This document shows, piece after piece, positions 36,401 to 45,236 of a stretch of DNA of 64,000 nucleotides. Source of the DNA: Kocuria palustris (GTDB lineage: Bacteria; Actinomycetota; Actinomycetes; Actinomycetales; Micrococcaceae); the NCBI RefSeq assembly GCF_016907795.1, contig NZ_JAFBCR010000001.1, positions 1,302,001 through 1,366,000 of the forward strand. The letters are read 5' to 3'. The notes beneath the pieces are model-generated. The model was given only the letters and a program-made list of their open reading frames with translations. It did no database searches and was not told the origin of the DNA. Each line of letters starts with the position of its first letter. Positions within the stretch are counted from its first letter, which is position 1. Both the position numbers and the translations under genes were made by a program.

Positions 36401-37091
36401 TCCGTACGACGACATCCCCTGGCCGGATGAGGCTCCCCCCGAGGAGGAGCCGCCCTTCGAGGACCCCGGCTACCGCGGGGCACCGTCGCGCGCGGCGGCC
36501 GGCTCCGGCGCGGGGCACGGCGCGGACACGGATCCGCAGCACACCTCCGGCGGACCGGCAGCGCAGACGCTCTCGCCGTCCGTCGAGCCGGGCGAGCCGA
36601 CCTCCCAGCAGGACTCCGCCCGCCCCGGGTCCTTCCGCACACCGGCACAGACCCCGGGCCACTCCGCAGAGCCCGTCTCGGAGCAGCCGCCGCAGGACCT
36701 TCCATCGGAGGAGCAGTCCCCGCAGCAGCCGCCCCAGGAGGATGCCCCGCCGGAGCAGTGGCGCCCCTCTGCAGGAGCACGCTCGGCGTCCGCTCCCTCG
36801 GGCACCGCAGCAGGCGGAGCCGCAGCGCCTTCATCGGGATCGGCAGCGCCCGCTGCGCCGCGCAAGCAGAGCTTCCGGGAGCGCCACGCGGCACATTTCG
36901 CCGCCGCTGAGCGCAGCGCCGAGCCGAGCCGGGCTGCGTCGTCGGCCCCGGACCTAGACTCGGAGGCGACGTTCTCGCCCAGCGAGGACGACGAGGCCGT
37001 GGAGAACACGGACCAGAGCACGCGGGCGCTGATCGAGCGCATCCTCGGCGGGCGGCTGCTGGAGGAGATCCCGCATCAGAGCGGCATCTGA
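33486..37091 (+). CDS. dnaX: DNA polymerase III subunits gamma/tau
   Basis: A 1201-residue clamp-loader ATPase. Walker A GPRGCGKTTSA is at about residues 44-54 and Walker B IIDEAHM at about 125. The zinc module CLNC ... CGQCESC (59-81) and the sensor-1 segment FATTEPNKV are present. Residues 380-550 and 630-1150 are disordered and very rich in P, Q, A, S, E and G. Between them lies a conserved tau-type folded domain (about residues 554-630, MIRSSWTEIISALAEIHRVSW). It ends with a short structured tail, ALIERILGGRLLEEI. The C-terminal part is long even for actinobacteria. It is followed by recR, as is usual. Confidence 0.96.
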   Translation: MTTALYRRYRPETFEDVIGQSHVTEPLMTALRKNKVNHAYLFSGPRGCGKTTSARILARCLNCAQGPTPTPCGQCESCRDLAREGAGSLDVIEMDAASHGGVDDARQLRERATFAPVRDRYKIFIIDEAHMVTRDGFNALLKIVEEPPEHIKFIFATTEPNKVLPTIRSRTHHYPFRLVPPEPLMEYLSALCEQEGVGVEPGVQAMVVRAGGGSVRDSLSVLDQLMAGTDQDQISYDLASSLLGYTHGALLDDVVDAFASGDAATVFRAVDRVIQTGQDPRRFVEDLLERFRDLVIVDAVPENAGNILHGTPEDQIARLRNQAHQMGASELSRCADITNEALTEMVGATSPQLHLELLCARLLLPSAENTTRGVGVRVDRLERRLNIGRTGAPTGPLVDVPQEQASSGAPQQAPAPQPEPPRPVQPAADDTDAHSGSTPAGEHDTASEAPAPAQPEVQESDPLAAAEGGFGKFRGRQPETRGESSGSSGNSAPAQDGPQSVSQLSGSQQSGPRRAEAQPQAPQQPAGAPDQTPQRPPHADESASRGPASGGEIDMIRSSWTEIISALAEIHRVSWMTTMRGTPIAFDGSVLQLMFDAEGDRKNFPRFEPNLVQAIQQVIGVTCRVEAVGPGGGTRHDSGGPRGAAPQGSGSSGPGGGGPSTAGPGGSAPGAPGSAGPRGAGPGGPSSNGPGGPGRPSANAQTESGQQGPEQRGSGRSAPAQHGGEPRGRPSDDREEAQHDGGRATGPRPFPAQGQRPPQREQPSQRAEPRRQPGSLTPQDEAPQEEAEQSAPQQDDSAEVTTWAVASIPTSDPVEAAPAGPDAPAQGTAPDVPEAPADPAPTGAAPTPAAPEESTRQDSASEASQEAASAPPSAQSPEQTRPEPESAPLSTQDVRAAWAESVEPSPPSQDPQEPSASQPPPAAREQAAPREQAPPHQPAENRDQAAPRRQPQRSAQRRRGEDPSPDPIVPASPYDDIPWPDEAPPEEEPPFEDPGYRGAPSRAAAGSGAGHGADTDPQHTSGGPAAQTLSPSVEPGEPTSQQDSARPGSFRTPAQTPGHSAEPVSEQPPQDLPSEEQSPQQPPQEDAPPEQWRPSAGARSASAPSGTAAGGAAAPSSGSAAPAAPRKQSFRERHAAHFAAAERSAEPSRAASSAPDLDSEATFSPSEDDEAVENTDQSTRALIERILGGRLLEEIPHQSGI

Positions 37092-37151
37092 GCTTCCGTC
37101 GTCCCTCCTGGAGCGCACCCGCCCCATCGAAACCGTCGAAATGAGTGATCC

Positions 37152-37748
37152 GTGTACGAAGGCGCAGTCCAGGACCTGATCGATGAGCTCGGTCGCCTGC
37201 CCGGTGTGGGCCCCAAGTCCGCCCAGCGCATCGCCTTCTTCCTGCTCGATGCCGAGCGCTCGGACGTCCAGTCGCTGGCCGATGCCCTGATCGCGGTCAA
37301 GGAGCGGGTCCAGCACTGCGAGACCTGCGGCAACGTCTCCGAGCAGGAGCAGTGCAGCATCTGCCGCGATCCGCGTCGCGACCGCACCGTCATCTGCGTG
37401 GTCGAGGAGTCCAAGGACGTCATGGCCATCGAGCGCACCCGAGCGTTCCGCGGGCTGTACCACGTGCTCGGCGGCTCCATCAATCCGATCGGCGGCGTCG
37501 GCCCTGATCAGCTGCGGATCCGCGAGCTCATGACCCGGCTCTCGGACGAGACCGTCCAGGAGATCGTCCTGGCCACCGACCCGAACCTCGAGGGCGAGGC
37601 GACCGCCACCTACCTGGCGCGCATGCTGCGGACCCTGGGCATCACGGTGACCCGCCTGGCCTCGGGGCTGCCCGTGGGCGGAGACCTGGAGTACGCCGAC
37701 GAGGTCACGCTGGGCCGGGCGTTCGAGGGCCGTACCGCGGTCAGCTGA
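37152..37748 (+). CDS. recR: Recombination mediator protein RecR
   Basis: A 198-residue DNA repair protein that with RecO helps load RecA. The N-terminal helix-hairpin-helix ([21 protein letters not shown]), the four-Cys zinc finger [16 protein letters not shown] (about residues 57-72), the Toprim domain ([13 protein letters not shown]) and the C-terminal Walker-like [14 protein letters not shown] are all complete. GTG at 37152. It follows dnaX by 60 bp, the conserved dnaX-recR order. Confidence 0.97.
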   Translation: MYEGAVQDLIDELGRLPGVGPKSAQRIAFFLLDAERSDVQSLADALIAVKERVQHCETCGNVSEQEQCSICRDPRRDRTVICVVEESKDVMAIERTRAFRGLYHVLGGSINPIGGVGPDQLRIRELMTRLSDETVQEIVLATDPNLEGEATATYLARMLRTLGITVTRLASGLPVGGDLEYADEVTLGRAFEGRTAVS

Positions 37749-37757
37749 GCTGGCCGA

Positions 37758-37791
37758 TAGACTGGGACGAATGCCGCCGAGGAGCCTCGGC
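37758..37791 (+). promoter_or_regulatory. Promoter -10 and leader hairpin of ask
   Basis: A TAGACT hexamer at 37758-37763 would start transcription about 60 nt before ask. The leader contains a 7-bp perfect hairpin GCCGAGG-AG-CCTCGGC at 37776-37791. It could affect expression, but no known riboswitch structure is recognised. Confidence 0.45.
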
Positions 37792-37829
37792 AGACAAGCA
37801 GCCAGAACCAGCCGGGGGTGCGAGAACAT

Positions 37830-39122
37830 ATGAGCCTGATCGTGCAGAAGTTCGGCGGATCGTCGGTCGCAGACGCGGCCAGCATCCGTCGAGTGGCACG
37901 TCGCGTGGTGGAGACCCGAGATGCCGGCAACGACGTCGTCGTGGTGGTCTCCGCCATGGGCGACACCACCGACGAGCTGATCGACCTGGCCAACGAGGTG
38001 GCGCCCAAGCCGCCCGCCCGTGAGATGGACATGCTCCTGACCTCCGGCGAGCGGATCTCCATGTCCCTGCTGGCCATGGCGGTGAGCGCCTACGGCGCAC
38101 CGGCCCAGTCCTTCACGGGCTCGCAGGCCGGCATGATCACGGACGGCGACCACGGGGCGGCCTCGCTCGTGGAGGTCAATCCCGAGCGCATCCGCGAGTC
38201 CCTGGACCAGGGCAACATCGCGATCGTCGCCGGCTTCCAGGGCGTGCACCGGGCCACCAAGGACATCACCACGCTGGGCCGCGGCGGCTCGGACACCACG
38301 GCCGTGGCCCTGGCGGCCGCGCTCGACGCCGACGTCTGCGAGATCTACTCGGACGTGGACGGCGTCTTCACCGCGGATCCGCGCATCGCACCCAAGGCGC
38401 ACAAGCTCGAGGAGATCTCCTCCGAGGAGATGCTGGAGATGGCGGCCAACGGCGCCAAGATCCTGCACCTGCGCTGCGTCGAGTACGCCCGCCGCTTCGG
38501 CGTGAAGCTGCACGTCCGCTCATCCTTCACCCACCACGAGGGCACCTGGGTCATCCCCAGCCCTGACGACACCACCGTCTCTGTGCACACCCAGGAGATC
38601 CCCTTGGAACAGCCGCTGATCGCAGGAATCGCCCACGACCGCACCCAGGCCAAGATCACCGTCGTCGGCGTCCCCGACCGCCCCGGGATCGCCTCCGGCA
38701 TCTTCCGGCTCCTGGCCGACGCCAAGGTCAACGTCGACATGATCGTGCAGAACGTCTCCGTCTCGGACGAGAAGACCACGGACCTCTCCGTGACGATCCC
38801 GGAGACCCAGGGCGATCTGGCCATGTCCATGCTGCGCGCGGCCGAGGAGAAGATCGGCTACGCGAGCCTCGAGTACAACGACCAGGTCGGCAAGCTCTCC
38901 CTGGTCGGGGCGGGCATGAAGTCCAACCCGGGAGTGTCCTTCACCTTCTTCGACGCCCTGGCCGAGCACGACATCAACATCGACATGATCTCCACCTCCG
39001 AGGTGCGGATCTCCGTGGTGACCGCCGCCGACCGCCTGGACGAGGCCGTGCGCGCCGTCCACTCGGCCTTCGGCCTGGACTCCCAGCAGGACGCCGCCGT
39101 CTACGGCGGTACCGGGCGCTGA
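37830..39122 (+). CDS. Aspartate kinase
   Basis: A 430-residue enzyme for the first step from aspartate to lysine, threonine, methionine and diaminopimelate. The kinase motif [12 protein letters not shown] is at the start, [23 protein letters not shown] binds substrates, and [11 protein letters not shown] is present. Two ACT domains for feedback control by lysine/threonine follow from about residue 265 ([18 protein letters not shown] and [19 protein letters not shown]). No aspartate-semialdehyde dehydrogenase gene follows, unlike the common ask-asd pair. Confidence 0.96.
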   Translation: MSLIVQKFGGSSVADAASIRRVARRVVETRDAGNDVVVVVSAMGDTTDELIDLANEVAPKPPAREMDMLLTSGERISMSLLAMAVSAYGAPAQSFTGSQAGMITDGDHGAASLVEVNPERIRESLDQGNIAIVAGFQGVHRATKDITTLGRGGSDTTAVALAAALDADVCEIYSDVDGVFTADPRIAPKAHKLEEISSEEMLEMAANGAKILHLRCVEYARRFGVKLHVRSSFTHHEGTWVIPSPDDTTVSVHTQEIPLEQPLIAGIAHDRTQAKITVVGVPDRPGIASGIFRLLADAKVNVDMIVQNVSVSDEKTTDLSVTIPETQGDLAMSMLRAAEEKIGYASLEYNDQVGKLSLVGAGMKSNPGVSFTFFDALAEHDINIDMISTSEVRISVVTAADRLDEAVRAVHSAFGLDSQQDAAVYGGTGR

Positions 39123-39174
39123 GCCCAGCATCTGCGCAGTGACCGCGACGGGCCCTCGCACCCCGGGGACCAGA

Positions 39175-40206
39175 ATGCCCGCTGATTCCCGTAGCCGGAT
39201 GCTGGGCGCCGTGGAGGTGCTCGAGCCCCAGCAGTGGCACGCCCGACAGGCCGCTCACCTGCAGCGGGTCAGCCCCTGGACGGAGCCTTTCCGCGAGCGC
39301 CGCAGCCAGCAGCTCAAGCACCCGGTGGACGACTTCCTGTTCACCTACTACTCGCACTCCCCCGGCCGCCTGGAGCGCTGGCATCCTGGCCCGGGCGTCG
39401 TGCTGCTGGACGCCGCGGAGATGGCCGAGCAGCGCTACTGGCGCACCGTGACCGTGACGGAGGCCGAGGCCCTCGGCCTGAGCGCCGACGACGGTGCTGC
39501 GACCGTCGACGTCGCCGCATTCCTGGAATCGCGCGGACGCGCGGTCGAGTTCGTGGACATGCTCGTGCGGCGCACGGCCTCGAGAGCCGGGCAGTTCGGG
39601 TGCTTCGGGATGCATGAATGGGCCATGGCCTACAACGCCCGCGTGCACGGAGTGCGCCACGAGCAGCTGCCGCTGCGACTGGGCGCGGAGGGCACCGACG
39701 CCGTGGTGCAGGCCGAACGGCTGCGGTGCACCCACATCGACGCCTTCCGCTTCTTCGCCCCGGAGGCCGCCCCGCTCAACGAGCTGCAGCCCACCCGCGA
39801 GACCCAGCGGGACCTGGAGCAGCCCGGCTGCCTGCACGCGACCATGGACCTCTACAAGTGGGCGTACAAGCTGGCCCCAGCGGTGGCCTCCGAGCTGATC
39901 GCCGACTGCTTCGAGCTCGCGCTGGAGGTCCGGGCCACGGACATGGAGGCCTCCCCGTACGACCTCTCGGAATGGGGCTACGGCGTGGTCGCCGTGGAGA
40001 CCCCGGAGGGCAAGGCGGAGTACGTGCGCCGTCAGCGCTCCTTCGCCCAGCGCGCGGCCCCGCTGCGGGAGCGCCTCCTGGAGACCACCTCCTGGCTGCT
40101 GGCGGCACGCGAGCAGCTGCCGGCTCCGCAGGCGCAGGGCCCCAGCACGCACCGCGCCGACGCACCCGGCGGTCCCGGGCCCGCCGCCCCGGGAGAGCTC
40201 GCATGA
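39175..40206 (+). CDS. Putative 3-methyladenine DNA glycosylase-type protein (actinobacterial family)
   Basis: A 343-residue soluble protein of a family commonly labelled 3-methyladenine DNA glycosylase in actinobacterial genomes, although no glycosylase fold motif is visible to me. Highly conserved-looking segments rich in His, Asp, Cys and aromatic residues stand out: DDFLFTYYSHSPGRLERWHPG, FGCFGMHEWAMAYN, RCTHIDAFRFFAPEA and GCLHATMDLYKWAYKL. They could bind metal. The stop overlaps the start of a Rieske ferredoxin gene (ATGA), implying a functional pair. ATG at 39175 is chosen over GTG 39139. Confidence 0.6.
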   Translation: MPADSRSRMLGAVEVLEPQQWHARQAAHLQRVSPWTEPFRERRSQQLKHPVDDFLFTYYSHSPGRLERWHPGPGVVLLDAAEMAEQRYWRTVTVTEAEALGLSADDGAATVDVAAFLESRGRAVEFVDMLVRRTASRAGQFGCFGMHEWAMAYNARVHGVRHEQLPLRLGAEGTDAVVQAERLRCTHIDAFRFFAPEAAPLNELQPTRETQRDLEQPGCLHATMDLYKWAYKLAPAVASELIADCFELALEVRATDMEASPYDLSEWGYGVVAVETPEGKAEYVRRQRSFAQRAAPLRERLLETTSWLLAAREQLPAPQAQGPSTHRADAPGGPGPAAPGELA

Positions 40207-40559
40207 CCACGATCCGCCTGCTCGAGGCCTCCGCCGTGGCGCGGCCCGGGGACTTCGTGACCCTGCGCGCCGGCGGCGCAGCGCTGCTCGTGGCGCGCGA
40301 CGATCAGGGGCTGCACGTCCTGCACAACTTCTGCCCGCACCAGGGCGCGACCGTCTGCCGCGCCGCCTCGGGCCGGGCCGAGAGCTTCGAGTGCCCCAAT
40401 CACTACTGGGTCTTCTCCCCCGACGGCACGTTCGAGGGATCCCGCCTGGCCCTGGCTCTCGGGCGGCAGGCCCCTCCGGATCCGGCCAAGGACCTGCGGC
40501 GGGTGCCGCACCAGCTGGTCGAGGGCTGGATCGAGATCGAGGACCCCTCCGGAGGCTGA
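40203..40559 (+). CDS. Rieske-type 2Fe-2S protein
   Basis: A 118-residue soluble Rieske ferredoxin. The cluster ligands are Cys-His in FCPHQGATVC and Cys-His in FECPNHYWVF, spaced about 20 residues apart. The second box has the CPNHYW form in place of the usual CPWHG. There is no transmembrane anchor, so it is a mobile electron carrier or a small regulatory domain. It is translationally coupled to the preceding gene, whose product is its most likely partner. Confidence 0.85.
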   Translation: MTTIRLLEASAVARPGDFVTLRAGGAALLVARDDQGLHVLHNFCPHQGATVCRAASGRAESFECPNHYWVFSPDGTFEGSRLALALGRQAPPDPAKDLRRVPHQLVEGWIEIEDPSGG

Positions 40560-40563
40560 GCGC

Positions 40564-41031
40564 TCAGCGCAGCGTCAGCACCGGGCAGGAGGCCTCGAGC
40601 AGGATGCGCTGGGCGCTCGAGCCCAGGAAGAGCTTCATCAGCGGCGAGCGGCGCCGCACCGCCAGCACGATCAGCGCGGCGGCGTGGTCCTCAGCGAGCT
40701 CGAGCACCTGATCGGCCACGCCGTCGCCGGCGCGCTGGATCTCGAACTCGATCCCAGCCTCCAGGATCGGGCGGGAGAGCTCCTTGATGCGCTGGATCAT
40801 CTCCGGCTCGGCAGTCGGCCCCGCCGTCATGTCGTGGGCGTAGTGCACCACTCGCAGCGCGGCCCCCAGATGCTGCGCGGCATCGATGCCCGCCTGCAGG
40901 ACCGCCGGGGAGGAGTCCGACCGGTGAGCCAGCACGACCGTGCGCTCGGCCCGGTCGATGCCCTCGGAGGAGGACACTCTCAGCGAGGGCTGCGGCGCAT
41001 CCGGTGCGCTGCGCGAGTAGAGATCTGCCAT
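40564..41031 (-). CDS. Universal stress protein (UspA family)
   Basis: A 155-residue single Usp domain. The core begins RTVVLAHRSDSSPAVLQAGI. The C-terminal nucleotide-binding-like segment is GSSAQRILLEASCPVLTL, while the usual G-x2-G-x9-G motif is partly degenerate (VRRRSPLMKLFLGSSAQRIL). Such proteins help survival under stress and starvation. AGGAG lies 7 nt before the ATG at 41031. It is convergent with the Rieske gene. Confidence 0.9.
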   Translation of the reverse strand: MADLYSRSAPDAPQPSLRVSSSEGIDRAERTVVLAHRSDSSPAVLQAGIDAAQHLGAALRVVHYAHDMTAGPTAEPEMIQRIKELSRPILEAGIEFEIQRAGDGVADQVLELAEDHAAALIVLAVRRRSPLMKLFLGSSAQRILLEASCPVLTLR

Positions 41032-41155
41032 GGTCCTGCTCCTGTTCGTGCGATGTGTCTGAAGGGCCTGCGAGGACGCTGCGTCCGAGACCCGCACGGG
41101 CTCGGGCGCAGCATGGGACTCGGGCCGGGCGGCGGCCCCGGAGCCATGCTGCGGC

Positions 41156-42565
41156 TCAGCCGAAGGCGATGACGCCCACGAGGATGCCCACCGCGAGCAT
41201 CGCCAGCGAGACGCACAGAGCCCGCCACAGCACCTTCTTGTGGTGATCGCCCAGCTCCACGCCTGCCAGGGAGACCAGCAGCAGGATGGCCGGGACGAGC
41301 GGGGACTGCAGGTGCACGGGCTGGCCCGTGATGGAGGCCCGCCCCATGTCGGCCGAGGAGATGCCGTAGTGCGAGGCGGTCTCGGTGAGCACCGGGAGGA
41401 TGCCGTAGTAGAAGGCGTCGTTGCTCATGAAGAACGTCATGGGGATCGACAGCACTCCCGTGATGCCCGCCAGGTACGGCCCCCAGGAGGCGGGGATGAC
41501 GTCCACGAGCCACTGCGCCATGTCATCGACCATGCCGGTGCCGCTCATGACGCCGGTCAGCACGCCGGCGGCCATGACCATGGCGACCACGGTGATGACC
41601 GACGACGCATGCGAGGCCAGCTCCTCGTGCTGCTCGCGCACCGTGCGGAAGTTGACCATCAGGGCCACGACGGTGCCGAGCATGAACAGGTAGGCCAGGG
41701 GCAGGATGTCGATCACCAGCAGGACCATGATCACGACGGTCAACGCCAGGTTGAACCACAGCAGGTGCGGACGCAGCGTGGGGCGGTTCGGGTCCAGGGC
41801 GGTCTCCGCCAGCGACGTGCCGGTCGAGCTTGCCTGGGGCTCCTCGCTCGTCTGGTTGATGACGAGGGCGCGGGTGGCCGGACCGCCCGTCGACCCGGCG
41901 GAGGCGGAGGCGACCGAGCCGCCGGCCCCGCGGGCCCACTGCACGCCGGCGGCGGTGAGGCGGCGCCGCTCGGAGAGCCCCATGAACCAGGCGAAGCCCA
42001 GCGCCAGCAGCAGGCCGACGATCAGCGACGGGACCATGGGCGCGAAGATCTCGTTGGGGTCCAGCTGCAGCGCCGAGGCCGCACGGGCGGTCGGCCCGCC
42101 CCACGGCACGATGTTCAGCGTGCCGTTGATCAGGCCGGCCACGCAGGTCAGCACCACCGGCGACATCTCGAGCCGGCGGTAGATCGGCAGCATGGCAGCG
42201 GTCACCACGATGAACGTCGTGGAGCCGTCGCCGTCCAGGGAGACCGCGCCGGTGAGCAGGGCCGTGCCCATGACCACGCGCAGCGGGTCATGGCCGGCCA
42301 GCCGCAGGATGACGTCCACGAGCCGGTCGAACAGGCCCACGTCGATCATGATGCCGAAGTAGATGATGGCGAACAGCAGCAGCGCCGCCGTGGAGGACAT
42401 CGAGGCGATGGCCTCCATGACCATGTCGCCGATGCCCAGGCCCGCTCCGGCGAAGAGGCCGAAGATCGTGGGGACCAGGATCAGCGCCAGGATGGGCGAG
42501 AGCTTCTTGGTCATGATCAGCGTCATGAAGACGACGATCATGGCGAAGCCGAGGATGACGGTCAC
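41156..42565 (-). CDS. CitMHS-family citrate/proton symporter
   Basis: A 469-residue inner-membrane transporter with about 12 transmembrane segments and a central hydrophilic loop (residues 205-260), the layout of the CitM/CitH citrate-metal:proton symporters. Typical family segments are SLDGDGSTTFIVVTAAMLPIY, INGTLNIVPWGGPTARAAS and FFMSNDAFYYGILPVL. A GGAGGAG site lies just before the ATG. It is divergent from a CitA/CitB-type two-component system, the usual control for such transporters. Confidence 0.92.
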   Translation of the reverse strand: MTVILGFAMIVVFMTLIMTKKLSPILALILVPTIFGLFAGAGLGIGDMVMEAIASMSSTAALLLFAIIYFGIMIDVGLFDRLVDVILRLAGHDPLRVVMGTALLTGAVSLDGDGSTTFIVVTAAMLPIYRRLEMSPVVLTCVAGLINGTLNIVPWGGPTARAASALQLDPNEIFAPMVPSLIVGLLLALGFAWFMGLSERRRLTAAGVQWARGAGGSVASASAGSTGGPATRALVINQTSEEPQASSTGTSLAETALDPNRPTLRPHLLWFNLALTVVIMVLLVIDILPLAYLFMLGTVVALMVNFRTVREQHEELASHASSVITVVAMVMAAGVLTGVMSGTGMVDDMAQWLVDVIPASWGPYLAGITGVLSIPMTFFMSNDAFYYGILPVLTETASHYGISSADMGRASITGQPVHLQSPLVPAILLLVSLAGVELGDHHKKVLWRALCVSLAMLAVGILVGVIAFG

Positions 42566-42678
42566 CGGGGCTCCTCCTTCTGCTGGCGTGCTGCGCAGCG
42601 CTCGGTGCGGCCCGACCCAGTGGGGTCGGATGTGATGCTCGTTGCACCGTAGGGATCGCCGCGGCGACCTGGCGCGGT

Positions 42679-42688
42679 TGTGCGCACA
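42679..42688. promoter_or_regulatory. Palindrome TGTGCGCACA between the citrate transporter and its sensor
   Basis: A perfect 10-bp palindrome in the 194-bp divergent intergenic region. Related half-sites (TGTGC, GCGCAC) recur at 42718-42747. It is a candidate binding site for the CitB-type regulator. Confidence 0.35.
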
Positions 42689-42747
42689 GACCGCGTTCTT
42701 CTCATTGCCCGCCTTCTGCGCATTGTGCTCACAGGTGTGCTGCGCAC

Positions 42748-42753
42748 TACGCT
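42748..42753 (+). promoter_or_regulatory. -10-like hexamer TACGCT, 6 nt before the sensor kinase
   Basis: TACGCT, then GGGCCC and the ATG at 42760. There is no ribosome site. A TTGTGC at 42723-42728 could be a -35 with a long 19-nt spacer. Confidence 0.45.
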
Positions 42754-42759
42754 GGGCCC

Positions 42760-44535
42760 ATGCCGCGACAGCCCCGATCCTTCGCGCGACGGGTGCTCGT
42801 CTCGCAGCTGGGCGTGATCGTGCTGGTCCTGGCGCTGTCCGCGACCACCTCGGCCTGGCCGGGGTCGCGCGCCGTGGCCCAGACCAATGCCACGCATGCG
42901 CTGTCCACAGCGCGCACCCTGGCCGAGGACCCCCAGCTGCGCCAGGAGGTCACGAAGGCCTCCGCCCAGGACCGTCTGGACGTCGAGGTGCTGCGCGAGG
43001 GCCCCGTGCAGGCCCAGGCCGAGCAGGTGCGCCGCCGCGCCCAGGTCGAGTTCGTGGTGGTCGCCGACATCCACGGAACCCGCCTCTCCCATCCGGACCC
43101 CGCCGAGATCGGCCAGCACCTGTCCACCTCCCCCGATCGCGCGCTGGCCGGCGAGGAGGACGTGTACCAGCAGACGGGCACGCTCGGCTCCACGGTGCGT
43201 GCCAAGGTGCCGGTCTACTCGAGCGAGGACGACGGCAGCGTGGTCGGCCTGGTCTCCGTGGGGATCAGCTCCTCGGTGCAGGGCGCCGACATCCGCCGCG
43301 AGATCCTCGCGGCGGGACTCGTGGCCGCTGCGGCCCTGGGCATCGGCGCTGCGGTCTCCCTGGCGCTGGTGCGGCGGCTCGAGCGGGCGACCCTGGGCGT
43401 GGGCCCCGAGGAGCTCGCGGACATGGCCCGCCACCAGGAGGCCGTGCTCCAGGGGCTCGACGACGGCGTGCTCGGCTTCTCGCCCTCCGGGGCCGTGACG
43501 CTGTCCAATGCGCGTGCTCGCAGCATGCTCGGGTGGGCGGAGCAGGACGGGCCGGTCCCCGAGCCGATCGCCCGGGGCGCGCATCGGGCCATCGACGCCG
43601 CCCATGCCGGGGATCTGAGCCCCGTGCGCGGGCGGCACCGCGTGGGCGATCGCATCCTGCTGATCACCACGGTGCCCGTGCGCCGCGGAGCGGTGGAGAT
43701 GGGGGCCGTGGTGACGCTGCAGGACGAGACGCAGATCCTCACCATGGGCCGGCAGCTGGAGTCGGTCACGGCCATGGCCCAGGCGCTGCGGACCCAGCGT
43801 CACGAGTTCGCCAATCGCCTGCACACCGTGCTGGGGCTGGTGGGCACGGGGGCCGGCGAGGAGGCCGGCGACTACCTGCGCCGCATCCTGCGCTCCGGGC
43901 CGATCGCCGCCCCGGTCGAGGGCATCGAGGCCCTCGAGGACCCCTACCTGCGAGCGCTGCTGGAGGCCAAGGGGACGCTCAGCGCGGAGGCCGGCGTCCT
44001 GCTGCGGGTCTCGCCGGAGTCGCTCGTGCTCAGCCCGCTGGCCGAGCCGGAGGATGTCACGATGATCCTGGGCAACCTCATCGACAACGCCGTGCGGGCC
44101 GTGGTGGACGCTCCGCGCTCCACGACCGCCGCCGAGGACCTCCCCGAGCAGCTGCAGGGCATCGTCGAGGTCCACCTGCTCAGCGCGGGTCAGGACCTCC
44201 ACGCGACCGTCGCCGACTCGGGCCCGGGCCTGGACGCGGCGGCGGACACCGGCATCCTGTTCGCCGAAGGGGTCACCGGCCGCCCGGGGGCACAGGAACC
44301 CGCCCCCGCAGACCCCGGGGCCGGAGCACAGGAGCCGGACGAGGCCCACGGCCACGGCATCGGCCTGGCCCTGTGCCGCCGGGCCGCCCGGCGCCGCGGC
44401 GGGGAGCTGTGGGTCGCCGCCGCCCGCGACGCGGAGCTCGGCGGAGCCGCCTTCGGGCTGCTGCTGCCGGGCGTGCTGCGTCCGTCGGCGGGCGAGTCCG
44501 AGAGCCGATCGACCAGCACAGGAGAGCAGCCATGA
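42760..44535 (+). CDS. CitA/DcuS-type sensor histidine kinase
   Basis: A 591-residue membrane sensor. One N-terminal transmembrane helix (about 13-30), a periplasmic-type PDC/sCache domain (31-175) and a second helix (about 183-207) are followed by a PAS domain (225-330). The H-box is ALRTQRHEFANRLHTVLGL (about residue 345), with the HE-F-N pattern of the CitA family. The ATPase N-box MILGNLIDNAVRA and G-boxes DSGPGL and GIGLAL follow, with a Pro/Ala-rich loop between them. It probably senses citrate or a C4-dicarboxylate. The stop overlaps the regulator start. Confidence 0.93.
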   Translation: MPRQPRSFARRVLVSQLGVIVLVLALSATTSAWPGSRAVAQTNATHALSTARTLAEDPQLRQEVTKASAQDRLDVEVLREGPVQAQAEQVRRRAQVEFVVVADIHGTRLSHPDPAEIGQHLSTSPDRALAGEEDVYQQTGTLGSTVRAKVPVYSSEDDGSVVGLVSVGISSSVQGADIRREILAAGLVAAAALGIGAAVSLALVRRLERATLGVGPEELADMARHQEAVLQGLDDGVLGFSPSGAVTLSNARARSMLGWAEQDGPVPEPIARGAHRAIDAAHAGDLSPVRGRHRVGDRILLITTVPVRRGAVEMGAVVTLQDETQILTMGRQLESVTAMAQALRTQRHEFANRLHTVLGLVGTGAGEEAGDYLRRILRSGPIAAPVEGIEALEDPYLRALLEAKGTLSAEAGVLLRVSPESLVLSPLAEPEDVTMILGNLIDNAVRAVVDAPRSTTAAEDLPEQLQGIVEVHLLSAGQDLHATVADSGPGLDAAADTGILFAEGVTGRPGAQEPAPADPGAGAQEPDEAHGHGIGLALCRRAARRRGGELWVAAARDAELGGAAFGLLLPGVLRPSAGESESRSTSTGEQP

Positions 44536-45188
44536 TCGATGTCCTGGTCCTCGATGACGACGTCTACGTCGGGCGGCTGCACTGCCGGTACGTCGAGCAG
44601 ACCCCCGGGTTCCGCGCGCTCGAGCCGGTGCGCGATCTGCGCAGCGCCCGGAAGGTGCTCGCCGCCGGCGGCGTGGACCTGCTGCTGGCGGACGAGGTCC
44701 TGCCCGACGGCACCGGGACCCAGCTGATCCGGGAGACCTCGGTGGATGCCGCCCTGCTCACCGCGGTGACGGATGCCCAGGTGGTCCGCGCGGCGCTGTC
44801 GGCGGGCGCCCTGACCTGCCTGTTCAAGCCGTTCGATCCCGAGCAGCTCACGAGCCTGCTGCGCCGCTACGCCCGTCTGCGCCGGGTGTGGGAGCAGGAG
44901 CGCCTCTCGCAGGCCGGGCTGGACCGGGCCCTGCGCGGGTTCTACGACGCCGGGGGCGCGGGCGCCTCCCCGGAGAGCCGGGCCGGCGGCACGTCCGCCC
45001 GCATCCTGGAGGCGCTGCAGCGCGCCCAGGGGCCCCTGCCCGCCGTGCAGGTGGGCGAGGCGATCGGGGTCTCTCGGGCCACGGCTCAGCGCCACCTGGT
45101 CAGGCTGGCCGAGCAGGACATGGTCACGGTGTCGCTGCGCTACGGCAGCGCGGGGCGCCCCGAGCACCTCTACGCCGCCCCCGCCTGA
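44532..45188 (+). CDS. CitB/DcuR-type response regulator
   Basis: A 218-residue regulator. The receiver has the acidic pair in VLDDDVY, the phosphoacceptor Asp in LLLADEVLPDG (about residue 53), Thr in LLTAVTD and Lys in CLFKPF. The C-terminal half is a winged-helix with PAVQVGEAIGVSRATAQRHL as its HTH. It starts inside the stop of the sensor gene (ATGA). Its likely target is the divergent citrate transporter promoter. Confidence 0.93.
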   Translation: MIDVLVLDDDVYVGRLHCRYVEQTPGFRALEPVRDLRSARKVLAAGGVDLLLADEVLPDGTGTQLIRETSVDAALLTAVTDAQVVRAALSAGALTCLFKPFDPEQLTSLLRRYARLRRVWEQERLSQAGLDRALRGFYDAGGAGASPESRAGGTSARILEALQRAQGPLPAVQVGEAIGVSRATAQRHLVRLAEQDMVTVSLRYGSAGRPEHLYAAPA

Positions 45189-45236
45189 GCCGAGAGGCGC
45201 CGGTCGCCGCCGTGCGCCCCGTCCGCGCAGCGCGGA

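Noticed and set aside
37092-37151. Small ORF or RNA between dnaX and recR
   Set aside because: Only 60 bp, without coding signal or convincing structure.
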